64,000 nucleotides of DNA, taken from assembly GCF_024195295.1 (NCBI RefSeq), contig NZ_JAMFTH010000001.1:682001-746000 (forward strand). The letters are read 5' to 3'. Below the pieces are notes generated by a model, which was not told where the DNA came from, made no database searches, and saw only the letters and a list, made by a program, of their open reading frames with translations. How positions within the stretch are numbered: the stretch's first letter is position 1; each line of letters opens with the position of its first letter. The stretch is from Gilvimarinus xylanilyticus. Its GTDB lineage: Bacteria > Pseudomonadota > Gammaproteobacteria > Pseudomonadales > Cellvibrionaceae. The translations under genes and the position numbers were made by a program. This document shows positions 1 through 8,776 of the stretch, in pieces.

Positions 1-838
1 GGCGCCAGCCTAAATCCAGCGAGCCTGAGGTGCGTGTTCTTTCGGCATCTTCCTGACGCGCTTCGTAGCGGAAAGGAATTAAGTTGGGCTCACCCTCGTA
101 AGGTTCAGCCAGAGTGTCGACATCCGGTGTGATGTAACGGGGCAGCGAGTCTGAGTGGTGTTGAACCTGGTAGACCACCGAAGAGCGGTCTTCGTAGGAC
201 AGTGAGTAGCCGACGCCAATGGTGTCATCGGCAAAAAGGTGAGTGCCGTTTAGAGAAATCTTGGGGTTAAACTCGCCCTTATAGGACTGGTAGTTGGACT
301 GTACCTTCATCTTCACGCTGTCGGCTTTGCGATCAAAGGCCGAAATCGTGTTTACATTAACGGTACCGCCGATGGAGTTAAGATCCATGTCGGGGGTCAG
401 TGATTTGATTACCTCGATCGAGCTCAGCATGTCGGCGGGCAGTGCGTCCAGAGCCACCGAACGATCATCCGCACCGGCCGAGGCCAGTTCATTACCGTTC
501 ATACTAACCGATACAAAGCCCGGACCCAGGCCGCGCACGTTGACATATTTACCTTCACCCTCGCTTTTTTGCAGGGTGACACCGGGAAGACGTTGCAGGG
601 ATTCGGCCACGTTCTGATCGGCAAAGTTGCCCATGTCATCGGTGGCGATAATGGAACTAAAGGTGTCTTTGTTGCGTTCGCGTTCAAGGGCATTCAGTTC
701 CGCCTGGCGGACCCCCTGAACAACAATTTCCTCCAGCGCCTCGGGCGCCTGGTCGCCAGTCTCAGCGTCTTGCTGCGCGTGCAGCTGGCCCGCCGAGGCC
801 ATGGCAATCACAAAGGGGAGCAAACGGTACTTCGGCAT
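1..838 (-). CDS. TonB-dependent receptor, N-terminal part (runs off the left edge)
   Basis: Outer-membrane active transporter for large substrates. The reverse strand reads openly from ATG at 838 to the window edge, about 279 codons, so the C-terminal barrel is outside. A short signal peptide (MPKYRLLPFVIAMASAGQLHA) is followed by EEIVVQG, a TonB-box-like segment, and then the plug domain with NVAESLQRLPGV, VNVRGLGPG and NSIGGTVN motifs typical of the TIGR01782-type receptors common in oligosaccharide-using Proteobacteria. Its substrate cannot be read from sequence; the second receptor at 24051-27062 sits inside the pectin locus, whereas this one faces glycolytic genes. The upstream region carries two TGGT-N3-ACCA palindromes, suggesting control by a GntR/FadR-type repressor. 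Identification as a TonB-dependent receptor is firm. Confidence 0.93.
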   Translation of the reverse strand, partial: MPKYRLLPFVIAMASAGQLHAQQDAETGDQAPEALEEIVVQGVRQAELNALERERNKDTFSSIIATDDMGNFADQNVAESLQRLPGVTLQKSEGEGKYVNVRGLGPGFVSVSMNGNELASAGADDRSVALDALPADMLSSIEVIKSLTPDMDLNSIGGTVNVNTISAFDRKADSVKMKVQSNYQSYKGEFNPKISLNGTHLFADDTIGVGYSLSYEDRSSVVYQVQHHSDSLPRYITPDVDTLAEPYEGEPNLIPFRYEARQEDAERTRTSGSLDLGWR

Positions 839-879
839 GATCGTTCTCCATTTTTATACGTTATTAGTGATCTAATTGT

Positions 880-945
880 TTGGTAATACCAATTTAGTTT
901 GATGGTTGCACATTTTGGCGCAAAGTTCAATGTTTGGTTATACCA
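880..945. promoter_or_regulatory. Paired TGGT-N3-ACCA palindromes upstream of the receptor gene
   Basis: TTGGTAATACCAA at 880-892 and TGGTTATACCA at 935-945 are two near-identical palindromes with centres 54 bp apart, about five helical turns. They lie 42-107 bp upstream of the receptor start at 838. The TGGT-N3-ACCA shape matches the general operator pattern of FadR-subfamily GntR regulators (which include uronate regulators). No such regulator gene is in the window. Confidence 0.6.
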
Positions 946-953
946 TTGTGTTA

Positions 954-982
954 TTTGGTCAGTCAGGTGACTGGCAGTCACC
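954..982. promoter_or_regulatory. 13-mer TTTGGTCAGTCAG followed by a perfect hairpin
   Basis: The 13-mer at 954-966 is followed directly by GGTGACT-ggc-AGTCACC (966-982). The same 13-mer, again followed by a short perfect hairpin, lies before the phosphofructokinase gene at 3841-3871. In both cases it is a little over 100 bp upstream of a leftward start codon. Function unknown; a regulator site is likely. Confidence 0.45.
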
Positions 983-1008
983 GTGCGCTTTATCTGAAAG
1001 CGGTGAAG

Positions 1009-1056
1009 CTGCGCTCCGACACCCGGTAAACAGAGGGGTAGGGGGCCGGAGCGCAG
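1009..1056 (-). terminator. Inverted repeat just after the aldolase stop codon
   Basis: CTGCGCTCCG at 1009-1018 pairs with CGGAGCGCAG at 1047-1056, a perfect 10-bp stem with a 28-nt loop, starting four bases past the stop codon of the leftward aldolase gene (1061). There is no T-run after it on the minus strand, so it may be a 3'-end stabiliser or a Rho-assisted stop rather than an intrinsic terminator. Confidence 0.4.
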
Positions 1057-1060
1057 TGAT

Positions 1061-2110
<1,050 letters not shown>

Positions 2111-2276
2111 TGCTGTTATGTCCTGTGCGTGCATGTGTCGCGTAAGTGTCATTGTTCGAGCTCACTCTCGTGAGTTCGGTTTTCCCGGCCATGGCTGCCT
2201 GGGTAAAAGTGTGTGGTCTCTGCTCGGCCGCATCCCGCAGCCCGTCGGTCTTGATCAGACTCTATTTTTTAACTGC

Positions 2277-2434
2277 TATTAACCCGGCAACCATGTATTG
2301 TCGGGTTAATAACGGCGCAGGAAGCGCCGACGCCGCCGAAGGCGAGCGCGAGCCCTGTAAAATCAAAGGATTTCGCAAATTCCGCCGATTTTACAGGGCG
2401 ACAATTAAGAGGCTCAGGACGAGCATCTTAATTG
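2277..2434. repeat. Four inverted repeats packed between pfp and the aldolase gene
   Basis: The 338-bp gap 2111-2448 holds no gene but four separate stems: TATTAACCCG/CGGGTTAATA (2277-2311), GGCGC/GCGCC (2314-2328), GCCCTGTAAAATC/GATTTTACAGGGC (2352-2399, a perfect 13-bp stem) and CAATTAAGA with an inner GCTC, mirrored in GAGC and TCTTAATTG (2402-2434). None is followed by a clear T-run in the direction of transcription. They could act as an intercistronic processing or attenuation site between pfp and fbaB. Confidence 0.6.
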
Positions 2435-2448
2435 CCAGGTTAATAGCC

Positions 2449-3735
2449 TTAAGCTGGCTCAGTCACAGCTTGTGTCGTGTTACCGCCAAAGTATTCGGGC
2501 AGCTTGCGCTCGACCAAACGGTGGCGGCATTTTTTGTAATCGGGTAGTCCGCCGCTGTAGGGCGGGTAGGCTTCCCCGGCAATCAGGGGGGCAAAGTAAT
2601 CGCGCCCCGCCTGGGTGAGAGTGAATCCGTCTTTACTCATAAAGTGTCGTGGCATACTCTTTTCGCCACCCACGACCTGAGAAATATGCACCGGCTCAAC
2701 ATGCCATTGGTAGGGCACAGACTGCTCGCGCACAATGGCGGGCATCACCGATTGCAGCCCTTTAACCGCGTACTCCACCGCCGCTTTGCCCACCGCGTAG
2801 GCTTGGTCTACATCCGTTTGCGAGGCAATATGACGTGCGGCGCGCTGCAGGTAATCGCAAACGCTCCAGTGACATTTGTAATTAAAAGCCTGTTTGATTT
2901 CATCGACGAGGTGCGGAGCAACACCGCCGAGCTGGCCGTGGCCGAACGCGTCTTCGGTATCAATGTATGAGAGGTAGCGTCCCTCGGTATCGCGAATACC
3001 TTCGGCGGTGACTACAATACAAAAGCCTTTTTTGGCCACGACTTGTTTTACGCGCTCTAAAAACTTTTGCTTATCGAAGGCAATTTCGGGCACCAGCACT
3101 ATATCCGGGCCCAGTTCCCGCTCGTCACAGGCTAAAGCCGAGGCCGCGGCGATCCAGCCGTTTTGACGTCCCATCACTTCCATCACGAAAACTTTTGTAG
3201 ACGTTTGGTGCATGGAGGCAACGTCAAATGATGCCTCGAGTGTGGATACGGCAACGTACTTTGCCGCCGAGCCAAACCCCGGGCAACAATCGGTCGCGGG
3301 CAAATTATTATCGATGGTTTTGGGAATCCCGATGCACGTCAAATCGTAGCCCACCAGCTCGGCCGCATGGGCGATTTTGCGGGTGGTGTCCTGAGAATCG
3401 CCCCCGCCGTTGTAAAAGAAGTAGCGAATATCGTGCGCGCGGAACACATCAATCAGACGTTGATATTCATCGTGCTCCACGGTGGGGTTTTGCAGTTTGT
3501 GGCGGCAAGAACCAAAGGCGGCCCCTGGGGTGTACAACAGACCGTCGAGGGTATCGGCAGACTCCTGGGTGATGTCTATCAGGTTTTCATGCAAAGCACC
3601 CAGAATGCCGTTGCGACCGACAAACACCTTGTCGATGACGCCGGGGTATTCGCGAGCGGTCGTCAGCACCGCCGAGGCGGTGGCATTGAGTACTGCAGCC
3701 GCGCCTCCCGACTGCCCGTAAAATGCATTTGCCAT
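2449..3735 (-). CDS. pfp: Phosphofructokinase, probably PPi-dependent
   Basis: Interconverts fructose-6-phosphate and fructose-1,6-bisphosphate in the cytoplasm. The 428-residue protein has the N-terminal FYGQSGGAAAVLNAT phosphate-binding loop, NGGGDSQDT, IPKTIDNNLP and MGRQNGWIAA. In ATP-dependent enzymes the second and third motifs read GGDG and PGTIDND. Here an Asp replaces the Gly of GGDG and a Lys replaces the Gly of PGTID, the two changes classically linked to pyrophosphate use; the Asp just before is replaced by Gly. The start at 3735 has AGGAG eight bases upstream. The cell would use a reversible, PPi-driven step paired with the downstream aldolase. Family is sure; the phosphate donor is inferred from the two residues. 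Confidence 0.88.
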   Translation of the reverse strand: MANAFYGQSGGAAAVLNATASAVLTTAREYPGVIDKVFVGRNGILGALHENLIDITQESADTLDGLLYTPGAAFGSCRHKLQNPTVEHDEYQRLIDVFRAHDIRYFFYNGGGDSQDTTRKIAHAAELVGYDLTCIGIPKTIDNNLPATDCCPGFGSAAKYVAVSTLEASFDVASMHQTSTKVFVMEVMGRQNGWIAAASALACDERELGPDIVLVPEIAFDKQKFLERVKQVVAKKGFCIVVTAEGIRDTEGRYLSYIDTEDAFGHGQLGGVAPHLVDEIKQAFNYKCHWSVCDYLQRAARHIASQTDVDQAYAVGKAAVEYAVKGLQSVMPAIVREQSVPYQWHVEPVHISQVVGGEKSMPRHFMSKDGFTLTQAGRDYFAPLIAGEAYPPYSGGLPDYKKCRHRLVERKLPEYFGGNTTQAVTEPA

Positions 3736-3840
3736 GGTTTAGCTCCTGTTGTTGATGACACTATTTAACCTCAATTGGACTGACCACGCAATGATAACTG
3801 GTAATACATATGGCGTTTTTTTGCCAGAAAACTAAATATT

Positions 3841-3871
3841 TTTGGTCAGTCAGATATGACACCGCTGTCAT
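3841..3871. promoter_or_regulatory. 13-mer TTTGGTCAGTCAG plus hairpin upstream of pfp
   Basis: The 13-mer at 3841-3853 is identical to that at 954-966, and is followed by ATGACA-ccgc-TGTCAT at 3856-3871. A 9-bp inverted copy, GACTGACCA, lies at 3778-3786, closer to the pfp start. TGGTAATACA at 3799-3808 resembles one half of the receptor palindromes. The rest of the 295-bp gap 3736-4030 holds no gene. Confidence 0.45.
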
Positions 3872-4030
3872 TCTCGGGTTATGGTCAAAAATAATTTAAG
3901 GTGCTTTTTCCGCCCAAAAGCCGCTTTTGGTAGGATTTTACGGAGATTTTGGGTGCGAGGGGTGGAGACCTGTTAGAGAAATAGTAAGGCTAATTGTATG
4001 ACAAAATGGTCAGGCCGATTTTGGTGGTTA

Positions 4031-4777
4031 TCAGGCGGTGTGGTAGAAGCGTTGCGCGGCAAAAGCGTAGAGATCGAGGTCGAGTTGATTTCGCTGGCAT
4101 AAACGTAAGAAAAGTTCGCTGCCCAGTTCGCGCTCAATTTCACTCACCCGCTGTGGAATGGGGGACGGTGTGTGGTTGGTGGCATTTTGCCACTGATTGC
4201 GCCATTCAAGCCCGGGAAAGTGAGGCTCAAGGTAGCGCTGCAGGCGTGCGATGGTAGTGTCAAAGGCTTCGACCAGGCCAAAGGTTTCCAGCGAGGCGAT
4301 AAAGGCCTGGGCCTGCTGCACGGTGGTGGGGGCGGGCTTGGCAGGGCCAGTGTCCGGGCCCTGAGGTGATTGGTTGGCCAGGCGGCAGCATTGAAAGTTA
4401 GTGATGACGCCGCCGTCCAAGTCGTTAAGGCGCTCGCGGACATACTCGGCAAAAGAAATCTCCGGCTGCTCTAAACCCAATTGCTTGCCGCATTCAAAGG
4501 CGTAGGCCGAGTGTGCGCGCACAATCGGATGGCGTAAAACCACAATGGGAAACAGTTTGAAGTTTCCCTGCGGTAGCGGCGGGGCGGCATCGTGCGAAGA
4601 CAGCGCGATCAGGGAGGGGGTTTGTTCAAATTTGTCCCGGATAGCCTCGGCGCTGATGGTATGGCCTTGCGGATGGTCGTAATTTTCCCAGCCATCGCCA
4701 AAGGATGCCTTTAGGTTGGCATCGATCGATGTCCCCGCGTTTTTAAACAGGTGGTAGTGCAGTATGACCGGTCGCAT
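4031..4777 (-). CDS. Sulfotransferase family protein
   Basis: Probable PAPS-dependent sulfotransferase of 248 residues. The N-terminus has HYHLFKNAGTSID, the 5'-phosphosulfate-binding loop of family 2 sulfotransferases, and VVLRHPIVRAHSAYAF near residue 95, the 3'-phosphate-binding motif with the expected Arg and Ser. No signal peptide or membrane segment is seen. The start is ATG at 4777; an in-frame TTG at 4792 would add five residues and has no better ribosome-binding site. Neighbours (pfp, trpR) do not suggest the acceptor; surface polysaccharide or a small molecule are both possible. It appears to be a single-gene unit. Confidence 0.75.
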   Translation of the reverse strand: MRPVILHYHLFKNAGTSIDANLKASFGDGWENYDHPQGHTISAEAIRDKFEQTPSLIALSSHDAAPPLPQGNFKLFPIVVLRHPIVRAHSAYAFECGKQLGLEQPEISFAEYVRERLNDLDGGVITNFQCCRLANQSPQGPDTGPAKPAPTTVQQAQAFIASLETFGLVEAFDTTIARLQRYLEPHFPGLEWRNQWQNATNHTPSPIPQRVSEIERELGSELFLRLCQRNQLDLDLYAFAAQRFYHTA

Positions 4778-4862
4778 AAATTTGGCTCGCAATATGGGGG
4801 CATGTGACGTGGGGTGCGTATTGTGCCATTGGCGGGTTGCGGATGCATCTGTGACCTGCCAC

Positions 4863-4901
4863 TTGCGTTTCGGGGCATCGACTGTTAATGTACTAGTACA
4901 T
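4863..4901 (+). promoter_or_regulatory. trpR promoter with TrpR-like operator across the start codon
   Basis: TTGCGT (4863-4868) and TAATGT (4886-4891) have a 17-bp spacer. The perfect 14-bp palindrome ATGTACTAGTACAT at 4888-4901 overlaps the -10 box and covers the first two bases of the trpR start codon. Its ACTAGT core resembles the CTAG-containing half sites of E. coli trp operators. The predicted transcript would start at about 4898, next to the ATG at 4900, so the mRNA may be leaderless. Confidence 0.55.
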
Positions 4902-5160
4902 GAATACAGAAAAGCAGCATTTTCTCGACTTGATCGCGTATTTGCATCGGGCAGACTCTCCCGCCGACCTGGGTCGGATGCTGGAGGGCTTGCTTACGCC
5001 TGCCGAATTGCACGCTATTACTCAGCGTTTGCAGATTACCCGGTTGTTGAAATCCGGGGTATCGCAGCGCGAAGTGGCCAAGCGGTTGGGGGTCGGTATT
5101 GCCACCGTCACCCGAGGCTCACGCGCCTTGCAGGCGGGTAAGTTCGATGATGTTGAGTAA
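4900..5160 (+). CDS. trpR: Trp operon repressor
   Basis: DNA-binding repressor activated by L-tryptophan. The 86-residue product matches the TrpR core: LLTPAELHAITQRLQITRLL, then the helix-turn-helix SQREVAKRLGVGIATVTRGSRAL, very close to the E. coli helix-turn-helix. It lacks the longer arms of the 108-residue E. coli protein. ATG at 4900 must be the start or lie just before it, because the operator's CTAG places an in-frame TAG directly upstream. There is no Shine-Dalgarno sequence, fitting a leaderless message. It is followed by trpE after 18 bp, so repressor and first-step enzyme are probably co-transcribed and autoregulated. Confidence 0.9.
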   Translation: MNTEKQHFLDLIAYLHRADSPADLGRMLEGLLTPAELHAITQRLQITRLLKSGVSQREVAKRLGVGIATVTRGSRALQAGKFDDVE

Positions 5161-5178
5161 CTTTTTAAAGGCCTTGTT

Positions 5179-6558
5179 ATGACTCAGCCCGCTAAAATTT
5201 CCATCCCTCGAAAGCCAACCTATGTGACTTTGGCCACCGAGTGTGACTTTTTTCAATTGTTTAAGAAAATTGAAAAGCGCTTTTCCCATTGTTTCTTTCT
5301 GGAGTCTCTGGGAGAAGAAAGTCACATCTCGCGCTATTCGCTCATCGGGTTTGATCCCGCGCAAATTTACTCGGCCCGCGATTGCGCGCTAACCGTGACC
5401 GAGCGCGATGGAACAGCCCAACACTACCCCAGTGATAATCCCTATTACCTGCTGCGGGATCTGGTGCCTCAGGACATTATTTCCCGGGGCTACGCCGGCG
5501 GTTTAACCGGCTATATTGGCTACGACTGTATGAATTACTTCGAGCCCAGCATGAATATCCAGTCCAGTGAATACTTCGACGCGTTTAAGTTCGGGCTCTA
5601 CAAAGACGGTTTAATTCTCGACAAAATGACCAATGAAGTTTTTTACTTCTACTACGACGAGAATCGTGAAGAGCTGGTCAACGAATTGTTGCACGCCGAC
5701 TACGCCGGTGATGGCGAGCTGAGTATTACCCCTCAGGGCGACACCATGGGGCGCGAAGCCCACGAGGCAGCAGTAGAAAAAGTTAAGCAGGACATTATTG
5801 AGGGCAAGGTGTTTCAATGCGAAGTGGGCTTTAAAACACTGTTTAAAGTCTCGGGCGATACGATTCGTGTTTACGAATCCATGCGTGAAGTAAACCCCTC
5901 GCCGCAGATGTACTACATCAAGTTTGCCGAGGAAAAAGTCATTGGCGCCAGCCCCGAGTTGCTCTTTAGGCTGCGCCAGGGCGAGATGGAAACCTACCCC
6001 CTGGCAGGCACGACTAAGCGCGGCGACACAGACGACGAAGATAAGCTACTCGCCCGCGCTCTGCTTAACGACCCTAAAGAGATTGCCGAGCACAATATGA
6101 TTGTGGATTTGCACCGCAATGATATTGGCCGGGTAGCGCAGTTTGGCACAGTTAAGGTGCGCAACTTAATGGATATTAAGCGCTTTAGTCATGTGCAGCA
6201 TATTTCCAGCGAAATTGTGGGCATTATGTCCGACTCGGAAGATATGTTCTCGGCGCTGGCCAGCAACTTTCCCGCCGGTACGCTAACCGGTGCACCTAAA
6301 ATTGAAGCCATGAAAATTATCGACGAGCTGGAATCGGAAGGGCGGGGGCCCTATGGTGGTGCGGTGGGACATTTTTCGTTTAACGGCGACTGCACCTTTG
6401 CCATTCCCATTCGCACTTTGTTTGTGAATGGCGAGCATGGCTATGTGCAAACCTGTGGGGGTAATGTCTACGACTCTAACGCCGCCGACGAGTACCGTGA
6501 AATTCAACGCAAGTTTGCCGGTACTAAAAAAGTACTGGATCGCTTTAAGCCGGTTTGA
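5179..6558 (+). CDS. trpE: Anthranilate synthase component I
   Basis: Chorismate plus ammonia to anthranilate, first step of tryptophan synthesis, in complex with TrpG. The 459-residue product has the N-terminal FFLESLGEESHISRYSLIG region that forms the feedback site in this family, and the chorismate-binding domain with PLAGTTKRG, EHNMIVDLHRNDIGRVAQ and FPAGTLTGAPKIEAM. It is shorter than the usual gammaproteobacterial enzyme (about 490-520) and has FQCEVGFKTLF where most TrpE proteins have a FQVVLS-like segment, suggesting a divergent subclass. trpG follows after 11 bp. trpD, trpC, trpB and trpA are not in the window. Confidence 0.92.
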   Translation: MTQPAKISIPRKPTYVTLATECDFFQLFKKIEKRFSHCFFLESLGEESHISRYSLIGFDPAQIYSARDCALTVTERDGTAQHYPSDNPYYLLRDLVPQDIISRGYAGGLTGYIGYDCMNYFEPSMNIQSSEYFDAFKFGLYKDGLILDKMTNEVFYFYYDENREELVNELLHADYAGDGELSITPQGDTMGREAHEAAVEKVKQDIIEGKVFQCEVGFKTLFKVSGDTIRVYESMREVNPSPQMYYIKFAEEKVIGASPELLFRLRQGEMETYPLAGTTKRGDTDDEDKLLARALLNDPKEIAEHNMIVDLHRNDIGRVAQFGTVKVRNLMDIKRFSHVQHISSEIVGIMSDSEDMFSALASNFPAGTLTGAPKIEAMKIIDELESEGRGPYGGAVGHFSFNGDCTFAIPIRTLFVNGEHGYVQTCGGNVYDSNAADEYREIQRKFAGTKKVLDRFKPV

Positions 6559-6569
6559 GGAGTATTGCT

Positions 6570-7226
6570 GTGAAAATTTTAATTATCGATAACTACGACT
6601 CCTTTACCTATAACCTGTATCAATACATGGGTGAGATTCTTACCGCCGAAAAAGCGAAAGGTCGGGTGGGGGACTTTAGCATTGTGGTAAAGCGCAATGA
6701 TGACATTACCCTCGAGCAAGTCTACGCGCTGGCGCCGGATCGGATTATTATCTCGCCCGGGCCCGGCTCACCGGAGGACAAAGCTTACTTTGGCGTCTGC
6801 GCCGAGGTGATCGCTGAGGCGGGAAAATATACGCCGCTATTGGGTGTGTGCTTAGGGATGCAGGGCATAACTCATATATTTGGCGGCAAGGTGGTAAAAG
6901 CCGGCTTGCCCGTGCACGGTAAAACCAGCCCTATATACCACAATGGCGCGGGAGTGTTTCAGGATGTACCCCAGGCGCTTGAGATTATGCGTTACCATTC
7001 GTTGGTGGCAGATCCGCTTACGCTTCCAGATTGTCTGGAGTTAACGGCTGTGGTTGCCGAGGTGGGCATTGAAAACTTTGCCGATGCGGTGGCCTGCGGC
7101 GCGCCTATGGAGATAATGGGCGTTCGCCATAAAGACTACCCCATTCAGGGTATTCAGTTTCACCCAGAGTCGTTTGCCACCGAGGGCGGTAAAGACTTGC
7201 TACGCAACTTTTTGTTTGACAAGTGA
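6570..7226 (+). CDS. trpG: Anthranilate synthase component II (glutamine amidotransferase)
   Basis: Class I glutamine amidotransferase that supplies ammonia to TrpE. The 218-residue product has IDNYDSFTYNL, IISPGPGSPED, the nucleophile elbow GVCLGMQ with the catalytic Cys, and the C-terminal FHPES with the His/Glu pair. GTG at 6570 is chosen because GAGGAG lies seven bases before it; the frame also opens at TTG 6555, which has no spacing for a ribosome-binding site. It is about 20 residues longer than typical TrpG, with an insertion after the first strand (ILTAEKAKGRVGDFS). It belongs to the trpR-trpE-trpG unit. Confidence 0.92.
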   Translation: MKILIIDNYDSFTYNLYQYMGEILTAEKAKGRVGDFSIVVKRNDDITLEQVYALAPDRIIISPGPGSPEDKAYFGVCAEVIAEAGKYTPLLGVCLGMQGITHIFGGKVVKAGLPVHGKTSPIYHNGAGVFQDVPQALEIMRYHSLVADPLTLPDCLELTAVVAEVGIENFADAVACGAPMEIMGVRHKDYPIQGIQFHPESFATEGGKDLLRNFLFDK

Positions 7227-7260
7227 AGCCGATCGGGACGGGTTGCGAGATCATTACAAC

Positions 7261-7302
7261 CGTAACCCGTAACCCGTAACCCGTAACCCGTAACCCGTAA
7301 CC
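7261..7302. repeat. 7-bp tandem repeat, CGTAACC x 6
   Basis: Six uninterrupted copies of CGTAACC fill 7261-7302, in the 83-bp gap between the convergent ends of trpG and the NNP-type transporter. The sequence just before it, ACGGGTT at about 7238, is complementary to part of the unit (AACCCGT), so transcripts from either side could fold. Two further 7-bp arrays lie at another convergent gap (56764-56834). Confidence 0.95.
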
Positions 7303-7309
7303 CGGCCCA

Positions 7310-8776
7310 TCAATGCACCGGTATGCGCTGCACGCTGCCATCTGGCATCACTTCAATCAATGTATCCTGAGGGGCGTCCATTAACATGGACGCCGCAGCG
7401 GCCAGAGCTATGCCAATGGCAATGGTTAAAAAGAAAGTGCTGGTATCCACCAGTGAGAAAACCGTTAAAAACACGACCGCTCCGATATTGCCGTAAGCAC
7501 CCACAATGCCGGCAATCTGTCCGGTGAGGCTGCGGCGAATTAAAGGAACCATGGCAAAAACACAGCCGGCCGCCGAGCCTAAAAAGAAAGAGCTGCACAT
7601 CATCGCGGCAACCGCCAGGGCAATAGGCCAGCTGTCGTCAATACTGGCCATGATAAAAAAGCCGATGGCCGCACCAGTTAACAGAATGGTTAGTGAACGT
7701 TTGCGGCCAAAGTTATCGCTAATCCAGCCGCCGGAGGGGCAGGATGCCATATCCACCGCGGCAAAACAGGCGCCGAAGACACCCGCCAGGGCGACGGGCA
7801 CTGCGAATGTGTTTTGGAAAAACATGGGCAGCATGGATACCACGGCTAGCTCGGCACCAAAAGTAACGGCGTAAGCCAGAGATAAAATCATCACTTGTTT
7901 GAACTTATATTGGTACAGTTCGTTAACCGGCGTGGCGATAACTTCTTTATTAATCGCGAATAGCTTGCGGCACTGCAATAAGTAAAGCACCACAAGTGCT
8001 GCGTATATACAGTACAGCACCTGAGCGGAAATCAGCTGCAGCGCTTCGACCTTCCAGGCCAGCAGTGCCATGGCGGCAAACATGGGAATGTTGGTCAGCA
8101 GATAGAGAGCAAAATCTCGTTTGCTGGTGACCGCCAGGCCGCCTGACTTGTTGGGTTTAAAGTAGGTTGAGCCAGCGGGCGTGTCGCGCACCGATAAATA
8201 GTAAATAGCGGCGTAAACAAAGGCCAGTATCCCGGTTGCGCCGGTGGCGTAGCGCCAGCCATTTTCGCCCCCAAACCACAGCGCCAGAGCGGGCAGACTG
8301 ATCGCAGCAGCCGCGGAGCCAATATTTCCCAGCCCCTTGTACATTCCCTCTGCCAGCCCCAGCTGGCGGGCCGGAAACCATTCGCTGATCATCCGTATGC
8401 CAATCACAAAACCAGCGCCGGCAAAGCCTAATAAAAAGCGGGCCAAGGCCAGCGCTTCAAAACTGCGAGCGAGGGAAAAGAACAGACAAAGCCCACCCGT
8501 AATGGCCAGCAACACCGAGTAAATAGTGCGCGGACCATAACTATCTACCAGCATGCCCACGATAATTCGCGCTGGAATTGTCAGTGCGACGTTCAGAATC
8601 AGCAGGGTTTTAATTTGCTGATCACTCAGGGCCAGCTGTTCTTGAATAACCACCAGCAGTGGGGCGTGATTAAACCAGACCAAAAATGAAACGAAAAAGG
8701 CCATCCAGGTAAGGTGCAGTACCTTAAAGCGGTCGCCAAAAGAGAAGAACTTAAAATCCGCACTGGTGTTGCTCAT
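7310..8776 (-). CDS. MFS transporter of the nitrate/nitrite porter (NNP) type
   Basis: Inner-membrane major facilitator of 488 residues, about 12 transmembrane helices. VLHLTWMAFFVSFLVWFNHA, LNVALTIPARIIVGMLVDSYGPR, GFVIGIRMISEWFP and the two glycine-rich nitrate signatures GLGNIGSAAAA and GAYGNIGAVVF are those of the NarK/NrtP group. ATG at 8776 is chosen for AGGAAAG upstream; an upstream in-frame start at 8839 would add a non-hydrophobic stretch. No nitrate reductase gene is nearby, so nitrate or nitrite uptake is inferred from family only. It converges with trpG and probably has its own promoter in the 259-bp gap to the right. Confidence 0.82.
   Translation of the reverse strand: MSNTSADFKFFSFGDRFKVLHLTWMAFFVSFLVWFNHAPLLVVIQEQLALSDQQIKTLLILNVALTIPARIIVGMLVDSYGPRTIYSVLLAITGGLCLFFSLARSFEALALARFLLGFAGAGFVIGIRMISEWFPARQLGLAEGMYKGLGNIGSAAAAISLPALALWFGGENGWRYATGATGILAFVYAAIYYLSVRDTPAGSTYFKPNKSGGLAVTSKRDFALYLLTNIPMFAAMALLAWKVEALQLISAQVLYCIYAALVVLYLLQCRKLFAINKEVIATPVNELYQYKFKQVMILSLAYAVTFGAELAVVSMLPMFFQNTFAVPVALAGVFGACFAAVDMASCPSGGWISDNFGRKRSLTILLTGAAIGFFIMASIDDSWPIALAVAAMMCSSFFLGSAAGCVFAMVPLIRRSLTGQIAGIVGAYGNIGAVVFLTVFSLVDTSTFFLTIAIGIALAAAASMLMDAPQDTLIEVMPDGSVQRIPVH

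Noticed and set aside
7261-7302. CRISPR-like array
   Set aside because: Units are 7 bp with no spacers and no cas genes are in the window.
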